The position numbers and the translations under genes were made by a program. From JBCBSS01 sp039819065 (lineage in GTDB: Bacteria > Bacteroidota > Bacteroidia > Cytophagales > Cyclobacteriaceae), in NCBI GenBank assembly GCA_039819065.1, contig JBCBSS010000075.1:1-37383 (forward strand): 37,383 nt of DNA, written 5' to 3'. Shown here in pieces: positions 9,286 through 17,941 of this stretch. The notes beneath the pieces were generated by a model. The model did no database searches. It was not told where the DNA came from and worked only from the letters and a program-made list of their open reading frames with translations. Position 1 is the first letter of the stretch. Every line of letters begins with the position of its first letter.

Positions 9286-10401
9286 ATGTTTGAGGGACTT
9301 ATAGTATTTGGCGTTTTACTAATCATAGGGATTCTCATCTCTATGTTCAGAATAAACACACTTCTAAACGTCGTAAAGGGAAGGGATAAGAAAATAGCAA
9401 CTGGGAGCAACAAAGTGAATGCAGCATTGTTTGTTTTGTTCTTTCTGGGAGGATTTGGACTATTCTTCTGGTACTCTTTTGCCTATTATGACGACTACAC
9501 ATTGCCAGTAGCTTCTGAGCACGGCGTAGTTACTGATCGTCTATTTTGGATCACCACTATACCTACAGGATTTATATTCGTCTTCACCTCAGCTTTGCTG
9601 TTTATATTCCCATATAAGTATCAGTATAAAGAGGGTGCTAAAGCTCACTTCTTCCCTCACAATAATAAACTGGAAGTAATATGGACCGTAGTGCCAGCCA
9701 TTGTGTTGTCTGTACTAGTGTTCATGGGTTTAAGAACTTGGAATGATATAACGAGCGATGCTCCTGATGATGCAGAGGTGATTGAGATTATGGGATACCA
9801 ATTTGCATGGGCGGTGAGATACCCCGGTGCAGATCCTGGAGACAAGTTAGGTTCGTATGATTATCAACTAATTGATGCGAGTAATAACTTTGGCATTGAC
9901 TTAACGGATGAAAATGCATACGATGATTTCAGCCCGCTGGAATTACACGTTCCTAAAGGAAAGACTGTATTGTTTAAAATCAGAGCAAGAGACGTATTGC
10001 ATAGTGTATTTGCTCCTCATTTCAGACTGAAGATGGATGCAGTACCCGGGATGCCTACTCACTTTAAGTTTGTTCCAACCAAGACGACCGACGAAATGAG
10101 GGCAGAGCTAGATGATCCTGAGTTCAATTATGAAATAGCATGTACTGAGGTATGTGGTAGAGGTCACTTTTCTATGAGATTACTAGTGGTAGTTGACGAA
10201 CCGGAGGACTATGAGGCGTGGAAGAAAGAGCAAATCACATGGCTTAAATTAAATGAAGACTATTTAGATAAGGTTCCTAAAGAGTTGAGAGAAAAAGCCA
10301 TCATTGATTCGGGCATTGAGATTGGAGAGCCTGATGTAGCAGATAGTGACACCGAAGAGGTGATAAAAGTAGACGAGACAGAAGACATAGCTTCACTTTA
10401 A
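9286..10401 (+). CDS. ctaC: Cytochrome c oxidase subunit II (CuA subunit)
   Basis: 371 residues. Hydrophobic helices are seen near the N-terminus (FEGLIVFGVLLIIGILISM), then ALFVLFFLGGFGLFFWYSF, and two helices flanking the matrix-side loop (TTIPTGFIFVFTSALLFIF and EVIWTVVPAIVLSVLVFMG). The periplasmic cupredoxin domain carries the binuclear CuA ligands: His in HSVFAPHF (about residue 239) and CTEVCGRGHFSM (Cys 286 and 290, His 294, Met 297). There is no C-terminal cytochrome c domain, so this is not the fused caa3 form. An acidic tail ends the protein. It sits directly after actF, consistent with the known physical association of alternative complex III with an aa3 oxidase. Confidence 0.96.
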   Translation: MFEGLIVFGVLLIIGILISMFRINTLLNVVKGRDKKIATGSNKVNAALFVLFFLGGFGLFFWYSFAYYDDYTLPVASEHGVVTDRLFWITTIPTGFIFVFTSALLFIFPYKYQYKEGAKAHFFPHNNKLEVIWTVVPAIVLSVLVFMGLRTWNDITSDAPDDAEVIEIMGYQFAWAVRYPGADPGDKLGSYDYQLIDASNNFGIDLTDENAYDDFSPLELHVPKGKTVLFKIRARDVLHSVFAPHFRLKMDAVPGMPTHFKFVPTKTTDEMRAELDDPEFNYEIACTEVCGRGHFSMRLLVVVDEPEDYEAWKKEQITWLKLNEDYLDKVPKELREKAIIDSGIEIGEPDVADSDTEEVIKVDETEDIASL

Positions 10402-10432
10402 TTTGATTGAGTACAAAAATTAAGATATAAAA

Positions 10433-12322
10433 ATGGCGACAGCGGATATCCATTTAGTTGAAGAATCTCATCATGATGATCACGAGCACGATCACGAGCA
10501 TCACGAAAATTTTTGGACAAAGTACGTTTTTAGTATAGACCACAAAACCATAGGTAAGCAATTCCTGATTACAGGTATTGCCTGGGCTCTTATTGGTGGT
10601 ATAATGTCAGTAATATTTAGGCTGCAATTGGGTTTCCCGGAGGCAGATCTATCCTGGCTGAAGCCGATAATGGGGAAATGGATTGATAGTGGTGGTAAAC
10701 TTGATCCTGAATTCTACCTCGCATTAGTTACCATGCATGGTACTGTGATGGTATTCTTTGTATTGACGGCAGGATTGAGCGGTACTTTCAGTAATTTCCT
10801 CATTCCACTACAAATAGGTGCCAGAGATATGGCATCAGGTTTCATGAACATGCTGTCATACTGGTTCTTCTTCGTATCCAGTGTGGTTATGTTCGTTTCA
10901 TTATTTATAGAAACCGGGCCTGCTTCTGGTGGATGGGTAGTCTATCCGCCGTTAAGTGCGCTCCCAGAGGCTGTAAACGGATCTGGCTTGGGAATGACAC
11001 TCTGGCTTGTCTCGATGGCGTTGTTTATAGTGTCGTCACTGCTAGGTGGTATAAACTATATCACGACAGTAATTAACTTGAGAACAACGGGTATGTCCTT
11101 TTCCAAACTTCCGCTTACGATTTGGGCATTCTTTTTAACTGCAATCATTGGGTTACTTTCATTCCCAGTACTTTTCTCTGCAGCATTATTATTGATATTC
11201 GATAGGAGCTTTGGAACAAGTTTCTTCTTAGATGATATATACTTAAATGGTGAGGCACTTCCTAATGATGGAGGAAGCCCGATCTTGTTCCAGCACTTAT
11301 TCTGGTTCCTTGGACACCCGGAGGTATACATTGTACTATTACCGGCATTGGGAATCACGTCAGAGATTATTGCCACAAACTCCAGAAAACCAATATTTGG
11401 ATATACAGCAATGATTGGTTCGATGTTAGGCATCTCAATACTTTCTTTCATAGTATGGGCACACCACATGTTTGTGACGGGTATGAATCCATTCCTCGGA
11501 TCTATATTTATGCTACTGACATTGATTATTGCTGTGCCATCGGCAGTAAAAGTATTTAATTACCTGACTACACTTTGGAGAGGTAATATCGTATTTACAC
11601 CGGCCATGCTTTTCTCTATTGGTCTGGTATCCTTCTTTATATCCGGAGGTCTTACAGGAATTCACTTAGGTAACTCGGCCATCGATATTCAATTGCACGA
11701 TACTTACTTTGTAGTGGCACACTTCCACTTGGTGATGGGTAGCGCTTCATTCTTCGGTCTTCTGGCTGGAATCTATCACTGGTTCCCTAAGATGTTTGGT
11801 AGAATGATGGATGAGAAACTAGGATACATTCACTTCTGGTTGACGTTCGTGGGTGTTTACATGGTATTCTTCCCTATGCACTATATCGGTATAGCAGGCT
11901 TCCCAAGAAGATATTATTCTTGGACTGGTTTCGAAACGTTCAACTCCTTTACGGACCTGAACAGTTTCGTTAGTATTGCTGCTATAGTGACGTTAGCCGC
12001 GCAATTTATATTCTTATTCAACTTCTTCCACAGTATGTTCCGTGGAAGGTTGGCTCCAGCAAACCCTTGGAAATCGACTACGCTTGAGTGGACAACACCG
12101 AGGAACCCAGGTCATGGTAACTGGCCAGGCCCGATACCAACGGTATATAGATGGCCTTACGATTACAGTAAGCCAGGTGCCGCTGAGGATTTCATACCAC
12201 AAACAGTTCCTTTTTCAGAAACACCTGAATCTAACCTCCCTGCGGAGAATGATTTGATCAAACTGGAAATGAATGGTGACGATGGAGCCATAGTAGTGAA
12301 TGAGCCAGAATCAGAAGAATAG
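10433..12322 (+). CDS. ctaD: Cytochrome c oxidase subunit I (haem a/a3-CuB catalytic subunit)
   Basis: 629 residues. All metal ligands are visible: His102 (MHGTVM) and His432 for haem a, His430 (AHFH) for haem a3, and His295, His344 and His345 for CuB. The sequence GHPEVY (295-299 for HPEVY) holds both the cross-linking Tyr and the D-channel Glu297, so this is a type A1 haem-copper oxidase. It reduces oxygen to water and pumps protons. The N-terminus has a His/Asp/Glu-rich stretch (HHDDHEHDHEHH) before the first helix. The gene overlaps ctaA by 23 bp, indicating tight translational coupling. Confidence 0.97.
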   Translation: MATADIHLVEESHHDDHEHDHEHHENFWTKYVFSIDHKTIGKQFLITGIAWALIGGIMSVIFRLQLGFPEADLSWLKPIMGKWIDSGGKLDPEFYLALVTMHGTVMVFFVLTAGLSGTFSNFLIPLQIGARDMASGFMNMLSYWFFFVSSVVMFVSLFIETGPASGGWVVYPPLSALPEAVNGSGLGMTLWLVSMALFIVSSLLGGINYITTVINLRTTGMSFSKLPLTIWAFFLTAIIGLLSFPVLFSAALLLIFDRSFGTSFFLDDIYLNGEALPNDGGSPILFQHLFWFLGHPEVYIVLLPALGITSEIIATNSRKPIFGYTAMIGSMLGISILSFIVWAHHMFVTGMNPFLGSIFMLLTLIIAVPSAVKVFNYLTTLWRGNIVFTPAMLFSIGLVSFFISGGLTGIHLGNSAIDIQLHDTYFVVAHFHLVMGSASFFGLLAGIYHWFPKMFGRMMDEKLGYIHFWLTFVGVYMVFFPMHYIGIAGFPRRYYSWTGFETFNSFTDLNSFVSIAAIVTLAAQFIFLFNFFHSMFRGRLAPANPWKSTTLEWTTPRNPGHGNWPGPIPTVYRWPYDYSKPGAAEDFIPQTVPFSETPESNLPAENDLIKLEMNGDDGAIVVNEPESEE

Positions 12323-13376
12323 AGCCAACATATTCAAACGATTAAGCTTAATAACATTATGTGCCGTCTACGTACTTATACTTGTAGGCGGCATTGTTAG
12401 AGCTACGGGTTCCGGCATGGGATGTCCAGACTGGCCAAAATGTTTTGGCCAATGGGTGCCACCTACGGATGTAAGCCAACTTCCTGCTGATTACAAAGAT
12501 GTTTATGCGCAGAAGCGAAATAAGAAGAACGAGCGTTTCGCCGAGTATCTTACAAGCCTTGGTTTTAAGAGCACAGCAGAAGATATCCTTCAGGACGAAT
12601 CCATTCTTATTGAAGCTAGCTTCAACAAATTCAAAACCTGGACTGAATACATAAACAGACTGGTAGGAGCTTTAATTGGCCTGTTGGTGTTTGCCACTTT
12701 CGTATCGTCGACTGCTTATTTAAAGACTTCAAAGAAAGTGTTCTTCCTGTCATTATTTACGCTGTTCTTAGTAGGGTTCCAGGGATGGATAGGCTCGATT
12801 GTCGTTTCGACTAATTTATTGCCGTGGATGGTAACAATTCATATGCTAATAGCATTAGCCATAGTAGCACTGCTGATATACTTGTTTTATGTAACTAGTC
12901 GAAATATAGAGGTGAAAAAGCAGTTGGATCAGCACAAGATGGCAATGGGCATCTTGGTGGTTTCAATGTTAGTACTCATCATACAAATAGCTCTGGGTAC
13001 TCAAGTGAGAGAAGCGGTTGATAGTATTGCTGCATCATTATCATATGCAAATCGAGAGTCTTGGATTTCATCACTCGGTTTGGATTTCTTGATACACAGA
13101 TCACTTTCTATCTTGGTGCTGCTTTTACATGTAGCCCTTACTTTTGTATTGATGAAGGCTTACGAGCCAGATGTATTTCTGGTCAGATTGGCTAAAGGAC
13201 TAGTCGCTGTAATACTGGGAACAATTATTAGCGGTGTGATATTAAGTTATTTTGCTGTGCCTGCTTTTGCACAACCCATACACTTGTTTTTAGGTACGGT
13301 ATCTTTTGGTCTACAGTTTATGGTTTGGTTAAGGTTGAGGAGTTATTCAACCAAGGCTTCGCTAAGTTTTAATTGA
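12300..13376 (+). CDS. ctaA: Haem A synthase (COX15/CtaA family)
   Basis: 358 residues, starting at an ATG inside the end of ctaD. It converts haem O to haem A for the oxidase. Family hallmarks are visible: GGIVRATGSGMGCPDWPKCFG near the N-terminus, with Cys in the first extracytoplasmic loop. Also seen are the WTEYINRLVGALIG motif with its conserved Glu and Arg, and His-containing helices IHMLIALAIV, IHRSLSILVLLLHV and QPIHLFLGTVSFG that bind haem. About eight membrane helices are present. The next gene supplies its substrate. Confidence 0.95.
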   Translation: MSQNQKNRANIFKRLSLITLCAVYVLILVGGIVRATGSGMGCPDWPKCFGQWVPPTDVSQLPADYKDVYAQKRNKKNERFAEYLTSLGFKSTAEDILQDESILIEASFNKFKTWTEYINRLVGALIGLLVFATFVSSTAYLKTSKKVFFLSLFTLFLVGFQGWIGSIVVSTNLLPWMVTIHMLIALAIVALLIYLFYVTSRNIEVKKQLDQHKMAMGILVVSMLVLIIQIALGTQVREAVDSIAASLSYANRESWISSLGLDFLIHRSLSILVLLLHVALTFVLMKAYEPDVFLVRLAKGLVAVILGTIISGVILSYFAVPAFAQPIHLFLGTVSFGLQFMVWLRLRSYSTKASLSFN

Positions 13377-13378
13377 CA

Positions 13379-14278
13379 ATGTTAAACAATAACGTACAAA
13401 GCTTAAGTTATAAGGATTTAATCACTTTCAAACTGAAAGGATACTTTGATCTTTTGAAGTTCAGACTTTCTTTGCTAGTCACCTTCTCCAGTGCTTTCGG
13501 TTACGTACTGGGTCATACGGGGGCTTGGGTCTGGGGTGATTTTCTGATGTTCTGTTTTGGTGGGTTTCTAATTTCTGGTGCTTCGGTTACTATTAACCAA
13601 ATCCTGGAAAAAGATTTAGACAAGTTAATGTCTAGAACTCAGAACCGTCCTCTTCCAACAGAAAGAGTATCAAAAGATGAGGCTATATTCTATACTATCA
13701 TCTTGACGATAATCGGGTATTTCATTCTTTGGAATTATACCAACCCGCTCACTACAGGATTATCATTGTTATCCATGGTGCTTTACAGCTTTGTATATAC
13801 GCCGTTAAAGCGTGTCGGGCCTATCGCTGTTTTTGTTGGTGCCATACCCGGTGCATTGCCTCCATTACTCGGATGGGTGGCAGCTACAGGACAGATAACC
13901 CATGAAGCATTAATTATCTTTGGTATACAGTTTATTTGGCAATTCCCACATTTCTGGGCCATTGCCTGGGTGGCTGATGACGATTATAAAAGAGCTGGTT
14001 TTAAGCTTCTACCGTCTAGTGGTAAGAAGGACTTAAATACCGCTATTCAAATAATGATTTACACACTATTCCTGATACCTCTTGGTCTATTGCCGGCTAA
14101 ATTCGGAATAACCGGAATAGATTCGGCCATTGTGGTTTCGGTATGTGGTGTATTGTTCTTAGGCCAGACCTTTCATTTAATGAAGACTGGCACTCGAAAG
14201 TCGGCATTGAGAATCATGTTCGGCTCATTTTTATATCTTCCAATTGTGCAGATTGCTTATTTACTCGATAAAGTTTAG
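13379..14278 (+). CDS. ctaB: Haem O synthase (protohaem IX farnesyltransferase)
   Basis: 299 residues from the ATG at 13379; a TTG two codons upstream overlaps the ctaA stop and is less likely. This UbiA-family prenyltransferase adds a farnesyl group to protohaem. The first aspartate-rich motif is clear, NQILEKDLDKLMSRTQNRPLP, with the conserved Asn, two Asp, and the RTxxRP that follows. The second conserved segment, DDDYKRAGFKLLP, is also present. About nine membrane helices. It provides haem O to CtaA, so the cluster encodes both steps of haem A formation. Confidence 0.96.
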   Translation: MLNNNVQSLSYKDLITFKLKGYFDLLKFRLSLLVTFSSAFGYVLGHTGAWVWGDFLMFCFGGFLISGASVTINQILEKDLDKLMSRTQNRPLPTERVSKDEAIFYTIILTIIGYFILWNYTNPLTTGLSLLSMVLYSFVYTPLKRVGPIAVFVGAIPGALPPLLGWVAATGQITHEALIIFGIQFIWQFPHFWAIAWVADDDYKRAGFKLLPSSGKKDLNTAIQIMIYTLFLIPLGLLPAKFGITGIDSAIVVSVCGVLFLGQTFHLMKTGTRKSALRIMFGSFLYLPIVQIAYLLDKV

Positions 14279-14282
14279 GGAT

Positions 14283-14867
14283 ATGGAATCAAATATGAGA
14301 ATTGTTGAGGAGGCTAGGAAGCCGGTAGCTATGAACCCCAAGAAGTTCGCTCTATGGCTGTTCATGGGTTCAGTAGTAATGATCTTCGCGGCATTCACCA
14401 GTTACTACATTGTTAGACAAGCTGACGGTGGATGGACACCGGTACAATTACCGGATACTTTTCTATACAATACGGTTATCATCATATTGAGCAGTTTGGT
14501 ATTGCATTGGGCGTATATTTCGGCCAAAAAGAATGAACTGGGGCAAGTAAAAATAGGAGTGATATTAGCTTCTGTTCTAGGAGTGGCCTTTTTAGTGGGA
14601 CAGTTTTGGGGCTGGAGTGATCTTGTCGCCATTAATGTACACTTTGTGAGTTCAGACTCACTACACTCTATGATATACGTATTGACATTAGTGCACGGCG
14701 CTCACCTGGTTAGTGGTGTTGTGGTACTGGGAATATTATTAGTGAAAACCTTAAGATTTAAGATACACTCTAAGAACATGACCACAATGGAAATGTCGGT
14801 TACTTACTGGCATTTTTTAGGGGGACTTTGGTTATATTTGTTCGTGTTCTTATTAGTGAATAATTAG
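14283..14867 (+). CDS. ctaE: Cytochrome c oxidase subunit III, first (short) copy
   Basis: 194 residues when started at ATG 14283, five bases after the ctaB stop; a longer reading frame begins inside ctaB and is not favoured. Five hydrophobic helices are visible, with the family features VHGAHLVSGVV and SVTYWHFLGGLWLYLFVFLL. Subunit III stabilises the catalytic core and supports proton uptake. It is clearly distinct from the next gene, which is a second subunit III homologue. Paired subunit III genes are common in Bacteroidota oxidase clusters and may both be in one complex. Confidence 0.9.
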   Translation: MESNMRIVEEARKPVAMNPKKFALWLFMGSVVMIFAAFTSYYIVRQADGGWTPVQLPDTFLYNTVIIILSSLVLHWAYISAKKNELGQVKIGVILASVLGVAFLVGQFWGWSDLVAINVHFVSSDSLHSMIYVLTLVHGAHLVSGVVVLGILLVKTLRFKIHSKNMTTMEMSVTYWHFLGGLWLYLFVFLLVNN

Positions 14868-14888
14868 AAACCTGTAAATTTTATTTTT

Positions 14889-15653
14889 ATGTCTACTTCC
14901 ACGGCTACTACAGTGGCTACAGCATCTAAAAGAGGTCTATGGGATGGGGGACAATCTCCTCTCAAAGCCAGCTATGGAAAACTAATGATGTGGTTTTTCC
15001 TTCTTTCAGATGCCTTCACTTTTTCAGCGCTCTTGATTGCTTACGGACTAGTAAGATCAGCACACACAGCCTTTACTGCAGATCCCGAAACATTCTTGTT
15101 CTCCCAAGAATACTGGCCAATACCTGAGAAGGTATTTGAGGCATTCCCTGGAATGCATGCCTTGGGTATAGATTCAGCACCACTGGTTTTTGTAGGTCTT
15201 ATGACTTTCATACTCATCATGAGTAGCGTTACTATGGTATTAGCGGTAGAGGCAGGGCATAGAATGGATAAAGCTGCGGTCACTAAGTGGATGTTATGGA
15301 CTTTACTTGGAGGTCTTACTTTTTTAGGATGCCAGGCATGGGAATGGGCGCACTTCATTCATGGAGTACCAATGGATGGCTTTAATGCAGAGGGAAATGA
15401 GATTATAGGTGCCAGTCTAACCGAAAATCAGTACGGCCCGAAGAGTTTTGCAGGATTTTTCTTTTTCATAACAGGGTTTCACGGTACACACGTTTTTAGT
15501 GGTGTATTACTTAATTTTTTGATATTCTATAATACGGTAACAGGGGTATACGAAAGACGAGGCCATTATGAGATGGTAGAGAAGGTTGGTTTGTACTGGC
15601 ACTTTGTAGACCTTGTTTGGGTATTCGTTTTCACCTTTTTCTACTTAGTCTAA
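14889..15653 (+). CDS. ctaE: Cytochrome c oxidase subunit III, second copy
   Basis: 254 residues, starting 21 bp after the shorter subunit III gene. Features of the family are clear: LMMWFFLLSDAFTFSALL in the first helix, CQAWEWAHFI in the third, ITGFHGTHVFSGV, and the terminal YWHFVDLVWVFVFTFFYLV. A long loop between the first two helices (about residues 55-90) is longer than in the first copy. It assembles with subunits I and II. Confidence 0.94.
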   Translation: MSTSTATTVATASKRGLWDGGQSPLKASYGKLMMWFFLLSDAFTFSALLIAYGLVRSAHTAFTADPETFLFSQEYWPIPEKVFEAFPGMHALGIDSAPLVFVGLMTFILIMSSVTMVLAVEAGHRMDKAAVTKWMLWTLLGGLTFLGCQAWEWAHFIHGVPMDGFNAEGNEIIGASLTENQYGPKSFAGFFFFITGFHGTHVFSGVLLNFLIFYNTVTGVYERRGHYEMVEKVGLYWHFVDLVWVFVFTFFYLV

Positions 15654-15672
15654 AAACATAAAGATATTAATA

Positions 15673-16008
15673 ATGGCAACTGAAGAAACTTCGAATATAG
15701 TTGTACAGCCCGCAGACAAGGCCAAAATCAAAAAGCTTTGGATGACTGCTGGGTACCTGGGAATTATTACAGCCGCTGAGTTTGCTATAGCTTTCAGCCT
15801 TCCCTATACAATGCATGATTTAAAGGTGGCGATCTTCATCGCTATGACGATTGTGAAGGCATTCTACATTGTAGCTGAATTTATGCACTTAAAGCATGAG
15901 GTGAAAGTGTTGATATGGTCAATATTGATTCCTATGATTTTTGTCGTATGGTTGTTGATTGCGCTGGTTTACGAAGGCGCAGCCATCCACGAAGTACGGC
16001 CTCAATAA
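15673..16008 (+). CDS. Cytochrome c oxidase subunit IV family protein
   Basis: 111 residues with three membrane helices (LGIITAAEFAIAFSL, VAIFIAMTIVKAFYIVAEFMHL and VLIWSILIPMIFVVWLLIALVYEG), the size and layout of bacterial subunit IV. The KAFYIVAEFMHLKHE motif is typical. A small accessory subunit with no cofactor, 19 bp after subunit III. An intrinsic terminator follows, so this is probably the last gene of the main transcript. Confidence 0.92.
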   Translation: MATEETSNIVVQPADKAKIKKLWMTAGYLGIITAAEFAIAFSLPYTMHDLKVAIFIAMTIVKAFYIVAEFMHLKHEVKVLIWSILIPMIFVVWLLIALVYEGAAIHEVRPQ

Positions 16009-16030
16009 CTGAAATAAACCATTTTGATAT

Positions 16031-16061
16031 AAAGGCTAAGGTGCAAACTTTAGCCTTTTCT
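16031..16061 (+). terminator. Intrinsic terminator after the act-cox cluster
   Basis: The stem AAAGGCTAA (16031-16039) pairs with TTAGCCTTT (16050-16058), separated by a ten-base loop and followed by a short T run. It lies 22 bp after the subunit IV stop. Partial read-through into the sco-like gene is possible because the T run is short. Confidence 0.7.
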
Positions 16062-16089
16062 GTATGTTCTAAATTACGTAAAACGTAGT

Positions 16090-16692
16090 ATGAGCAAGTA
16101 TCTAAAAATCATCTTTCTATCCCTCACCATAGCAATACCTGTTTGTATTTTCTTGTTTCTCAAATACTTCGGATCGAATCATTTTCAGATTCCAATGTAT
16201 TATGAGAACGGGGTAGATACTACGTTTACGGACTGTAGTTTTAGTAATATTCCACACACTATTCCAACCTTCGGCTTCAACTCACTGGATAGTGTTCAAA
16301 TAACCGATGAGGTATTAAAAGACCGAATCACAGTAATTGAGTTTTCAACAGTGGAATGCAACATACCTTGCGCGGAGCGCAAGAACCAGTTAAGCCGCGT
16401 TTTAGATAGATTTAACCCTGGTGAGATACAGTTGATCTCACTGTTTGATCTTGAAAGCGGAAAGCTGGCGCATGAGTTGAAAAAGGGATTCAACGCCACA
16501 GAAAATTGGCATTTCCTTGCTGGGAACAGATCTGATGTGCAAGAACTGATGCAATGCGGTACGGTGATGAACAGTATTGATCAGGTGGTGCTGATAGATG
16601 ATCAGTTAAGAATTAGAGGCTACTATACGGCCACTGATATCGAAGATATAGACAGGTTAATTTTGGAGATTAAAATTTTGATGCATGGCTGA
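16090..16692 (+). CDS. Divergent Sco/SenC-like thioredoxin-fold protein
   Basis: 200 residues with one N-terminal membrane anchor (IIFLSLTIAIPVCIFLFLKYF) and a thioredoxin-like domain outside. Sco proteins deliver copper to the CuA site of subunit II. The copper-binding CxxxC is present as CNIPC (Cys90, Cys94) after the strand ITVIEFSTVE. By eye alignment the third copper ligand, the His normally eight residues before the Asp of the LID strand, is Ser162 (MNSIDQVVLIDD). Position right after the oxidase operon supports an oxidase assembly role. It overlaps the following DUF420 gene by eight bases. The Sco assignment rests on motif and context. A thiol-only function is an alternative. Confidence 0.78.
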   Translation: MSKYLKIIFLSLTIAIPVCIFLFLKYFGSNHFQIPMYYENGVDTTFTDCSFSNIPHTIPTFGFNSLDSVQITDEVLKDRITVIEFSTVECNIPCAERKNQLSRVLDRFNPGEIQLISLFDLESGKLAHELKKGFNATENWHFLAGNRSDVQELMQCGTVMNSIDQVVLIDDQLRIRGYYTATDIEDIDRLILEIKILMHG

Positions 16693-17221
16693 AAGCATAG
16701 GACATACACCACTAGACGAGAAGTATAAAAAATTAATCATTGCCCTGTCGGTTATTATTCCATTGGCTGTAGCGGCGTTATTTGGTATCAAGATCGATGG
16801 CTATGATTTTTCTTTTCTACCACCCATCTATGCTTCAATCAATGGGTTAACAGCTGTCTTATTGGTAGCAGCGGTGATAGCCATCAAAAACAAGAATTTG
16901 AAGCTGCACAAAAACCTGATGCAGACCTGCATTGCTTTATCAGCTGGCTTTCTAGTCATGTATGTTATATATCACATTACCAGTGAAACGACTAAGTTTG
17001 GTGGAGAAGGTACTATAAAGATTGTATATCTTTTCATTTTAGTGACACATATCATACTATCAATTGCCATTATACCACTAGTTTTGTTTACTTACGTCAG
17101 GGCACTGGCAGAGAAGTTCGACAAGCATAAAAAACTGGCTAAGATCACCTTTCCAATATGGCTGTATGTGGCTGTAACAGGGGTGGTGGTATATTTGATG
17201 ATTAGTCCTTATTATGCCTGA
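16685..17221 (+). CDS. DUF420 family membrane protein
   Basis: 178 residues with about five hydrophobic helices (LIIALSVIIPLAVAALFGI, INGLTAVLLVAAVIAI, LMQTCIALSAGFLVMYVIY, TIKIVYLFILVTHIILSIAII, and FPIWLYVAVTGVVVYLMI). The conserved pattern KNLKLHKNLMQTC, the paired His of YHIT and THI, and KHKKLAKITFPIW match DUF420, a family found beside cytochrome oxidase and Sco genes across Bacteroidota and Bacilli. Its biochemical role is not known. His placement suggests haem or metal handling, but that is speculation. Its start overlaps the Sco-like gene by eight bases. Confidence 0.85.
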   Translation: MAESIGHTPLDEKYKKLIIALSVIIPLAVAALFGIKIDGYDFSFLPPIYASINGLTAVLLVAAVIAIKNKNLKLHKNLMQTCIALSAGFLVMYVIYHITSETTKFGGEGTIKIVYLFILVTHIILSIAIIPLVLFTYVRALAEKFDKHKKLAKITFPIWLYVAVTGVVVYLMISPYYA

Positions 17222-17264
17222 AAACAAACCTGTATTAAAACGTGTTATGAACTAAATATCCCAT

Positions 17265-17272
17265 AAGGAGGG
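17265..17272 (+). promoter_or_regulatory. Unusually strong Shine-Dalgarno sequence
   Basis: AAGGAGGG lies seven bases before the ATG of the small CxxC protein. Perfect anti-Shine-Dalgarno complementarity is uncommon in Bacteroidota and is not seen before the other genes of this window. Confidence 0.7.
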
Positions 17273-17279
17273 TCAACCA

Positions 17280-17534
17280 ATGAAAAAATTAGTTCTTCTT
17301 ATATGTGTTTTACTGGTCAATGCCAATGACCTCTTGGCACAATGCGCTATGTGTAGGGCTACGTTAGAAAACAACGTGAGCAATGGCGAAATCGGCGTAG
17401 CAGCACGCATCAATTTTGGTATTATGTATCTCTTTGTAATGCCATACTTGTTAGTGGCTGTGGTTGGATTCCTTTGGTATAGAAAAACTAGAAGCAATAA
17501 GAAGCATGCCAAAAAAGCATACCTCGCGCATTAA
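17280..17534 (+). CDS. Small secreted or membrane protein with an N-terminal CxxC
   Basis: 84 residues. It begins with a signal sequence (MKKLVLLICVLLVNANDLLA) predicted to end just before QCAMC, so the mature protein would start with a CxxC pair. A single membrane helix (IMYLFVMPYLLVAVVGFLWY) and a basic tail (RKTRSNKKHAKK) follow. It is not assigned to a named family here. Small proteins of this type sit next to oxidase assembly genes in other Bacteroidota, as far as I recall. The CxxC exposed outside the membrane would suit a copper or thiol-exchange role, but this is inference from position. The gene overlaps the DUF983 gene by 29 bp. Confidence 0.8.
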   Translation: MKKLVLLICVLLVNANDLLAQCAMCRATLENNVSNGEIGVAARINFGIMYLFVMPYLLVAVVGFLWYRKTRSNKKHAKKAYLAH

Positions 17535-17892
17535 AGCTATCGCCACGGGCAGATGCCCGAGGTGCCGCCAAGGCAAGATGTTTACTTACCCTCTCGCCAA
17601 GGTGAGTAAATTCACGGTGATGAACGAAACCTGCCCCTGTTGCCAACTCAAATATGAGGTTGAACCTGGTTTCTTTATTGGCGCTATGTACATCAGCTAT
17701 GCGATTACAGTAGCTTTGTTGATCACTTTTGGCGTACTGCTTTTCTCTTTGGGCGAGCCAAAATTATGGGTGTATGTCTCACTGGTAGTGGGCACATTAA
17801 TCATTTTCCTTCCCGTTATTTTTCGTTATTCAAGAATTCTATTCCTGCACCTCTTTGGTGGCATATCTTTTGATGATTCTTACAAGTGTTAA
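17506..17892 (+). CDS. DUF983 family zinc-ribbon membrane protein
   Basis: 128 residues from the ATG at 17506; a GTG 42 bases upstream is also in frame but lies deep in the previous gene. The N-terminus carries two Cys pairs, CPRC (in TGRCPRCRQGKMF) and CPCC (in NETCPCCQLKYEVEPGFFIG), which together form the DUF983 zinc ribbon. Two membrane helices follow (SYAITVALLITFGVLLFSL and LVVGTLIIFLPVIFRYSRIL). DUF983 is recurrently linked to cytochrome oxidase clusters, including in alphaproteobacteria. Function is unknown. Confidence 0.88.
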   Translation: MPKKHTSRIKAIATGRCPRCRQGKMFTYPLAKVSKFTVMNETCPCCQLKYEVEPGFFIGAMYISYAITVALLITFGVLLFSLGEPKLWVYVSLVVGTLIIFLPVIFRYSRILFLHLFGGISFDDSYKC

Positions 17893-17941
17893 TTCAGAAT
17901 TGCTAATTTTAGAGTAACTACTGAGTAAATACGCTGAAAAC

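Noticed and set aside
13021..13140. Possible frameshift or domain change in haem A synthase
   Set aside because: The frame is continuous and the conserved His-containing helices are all present.
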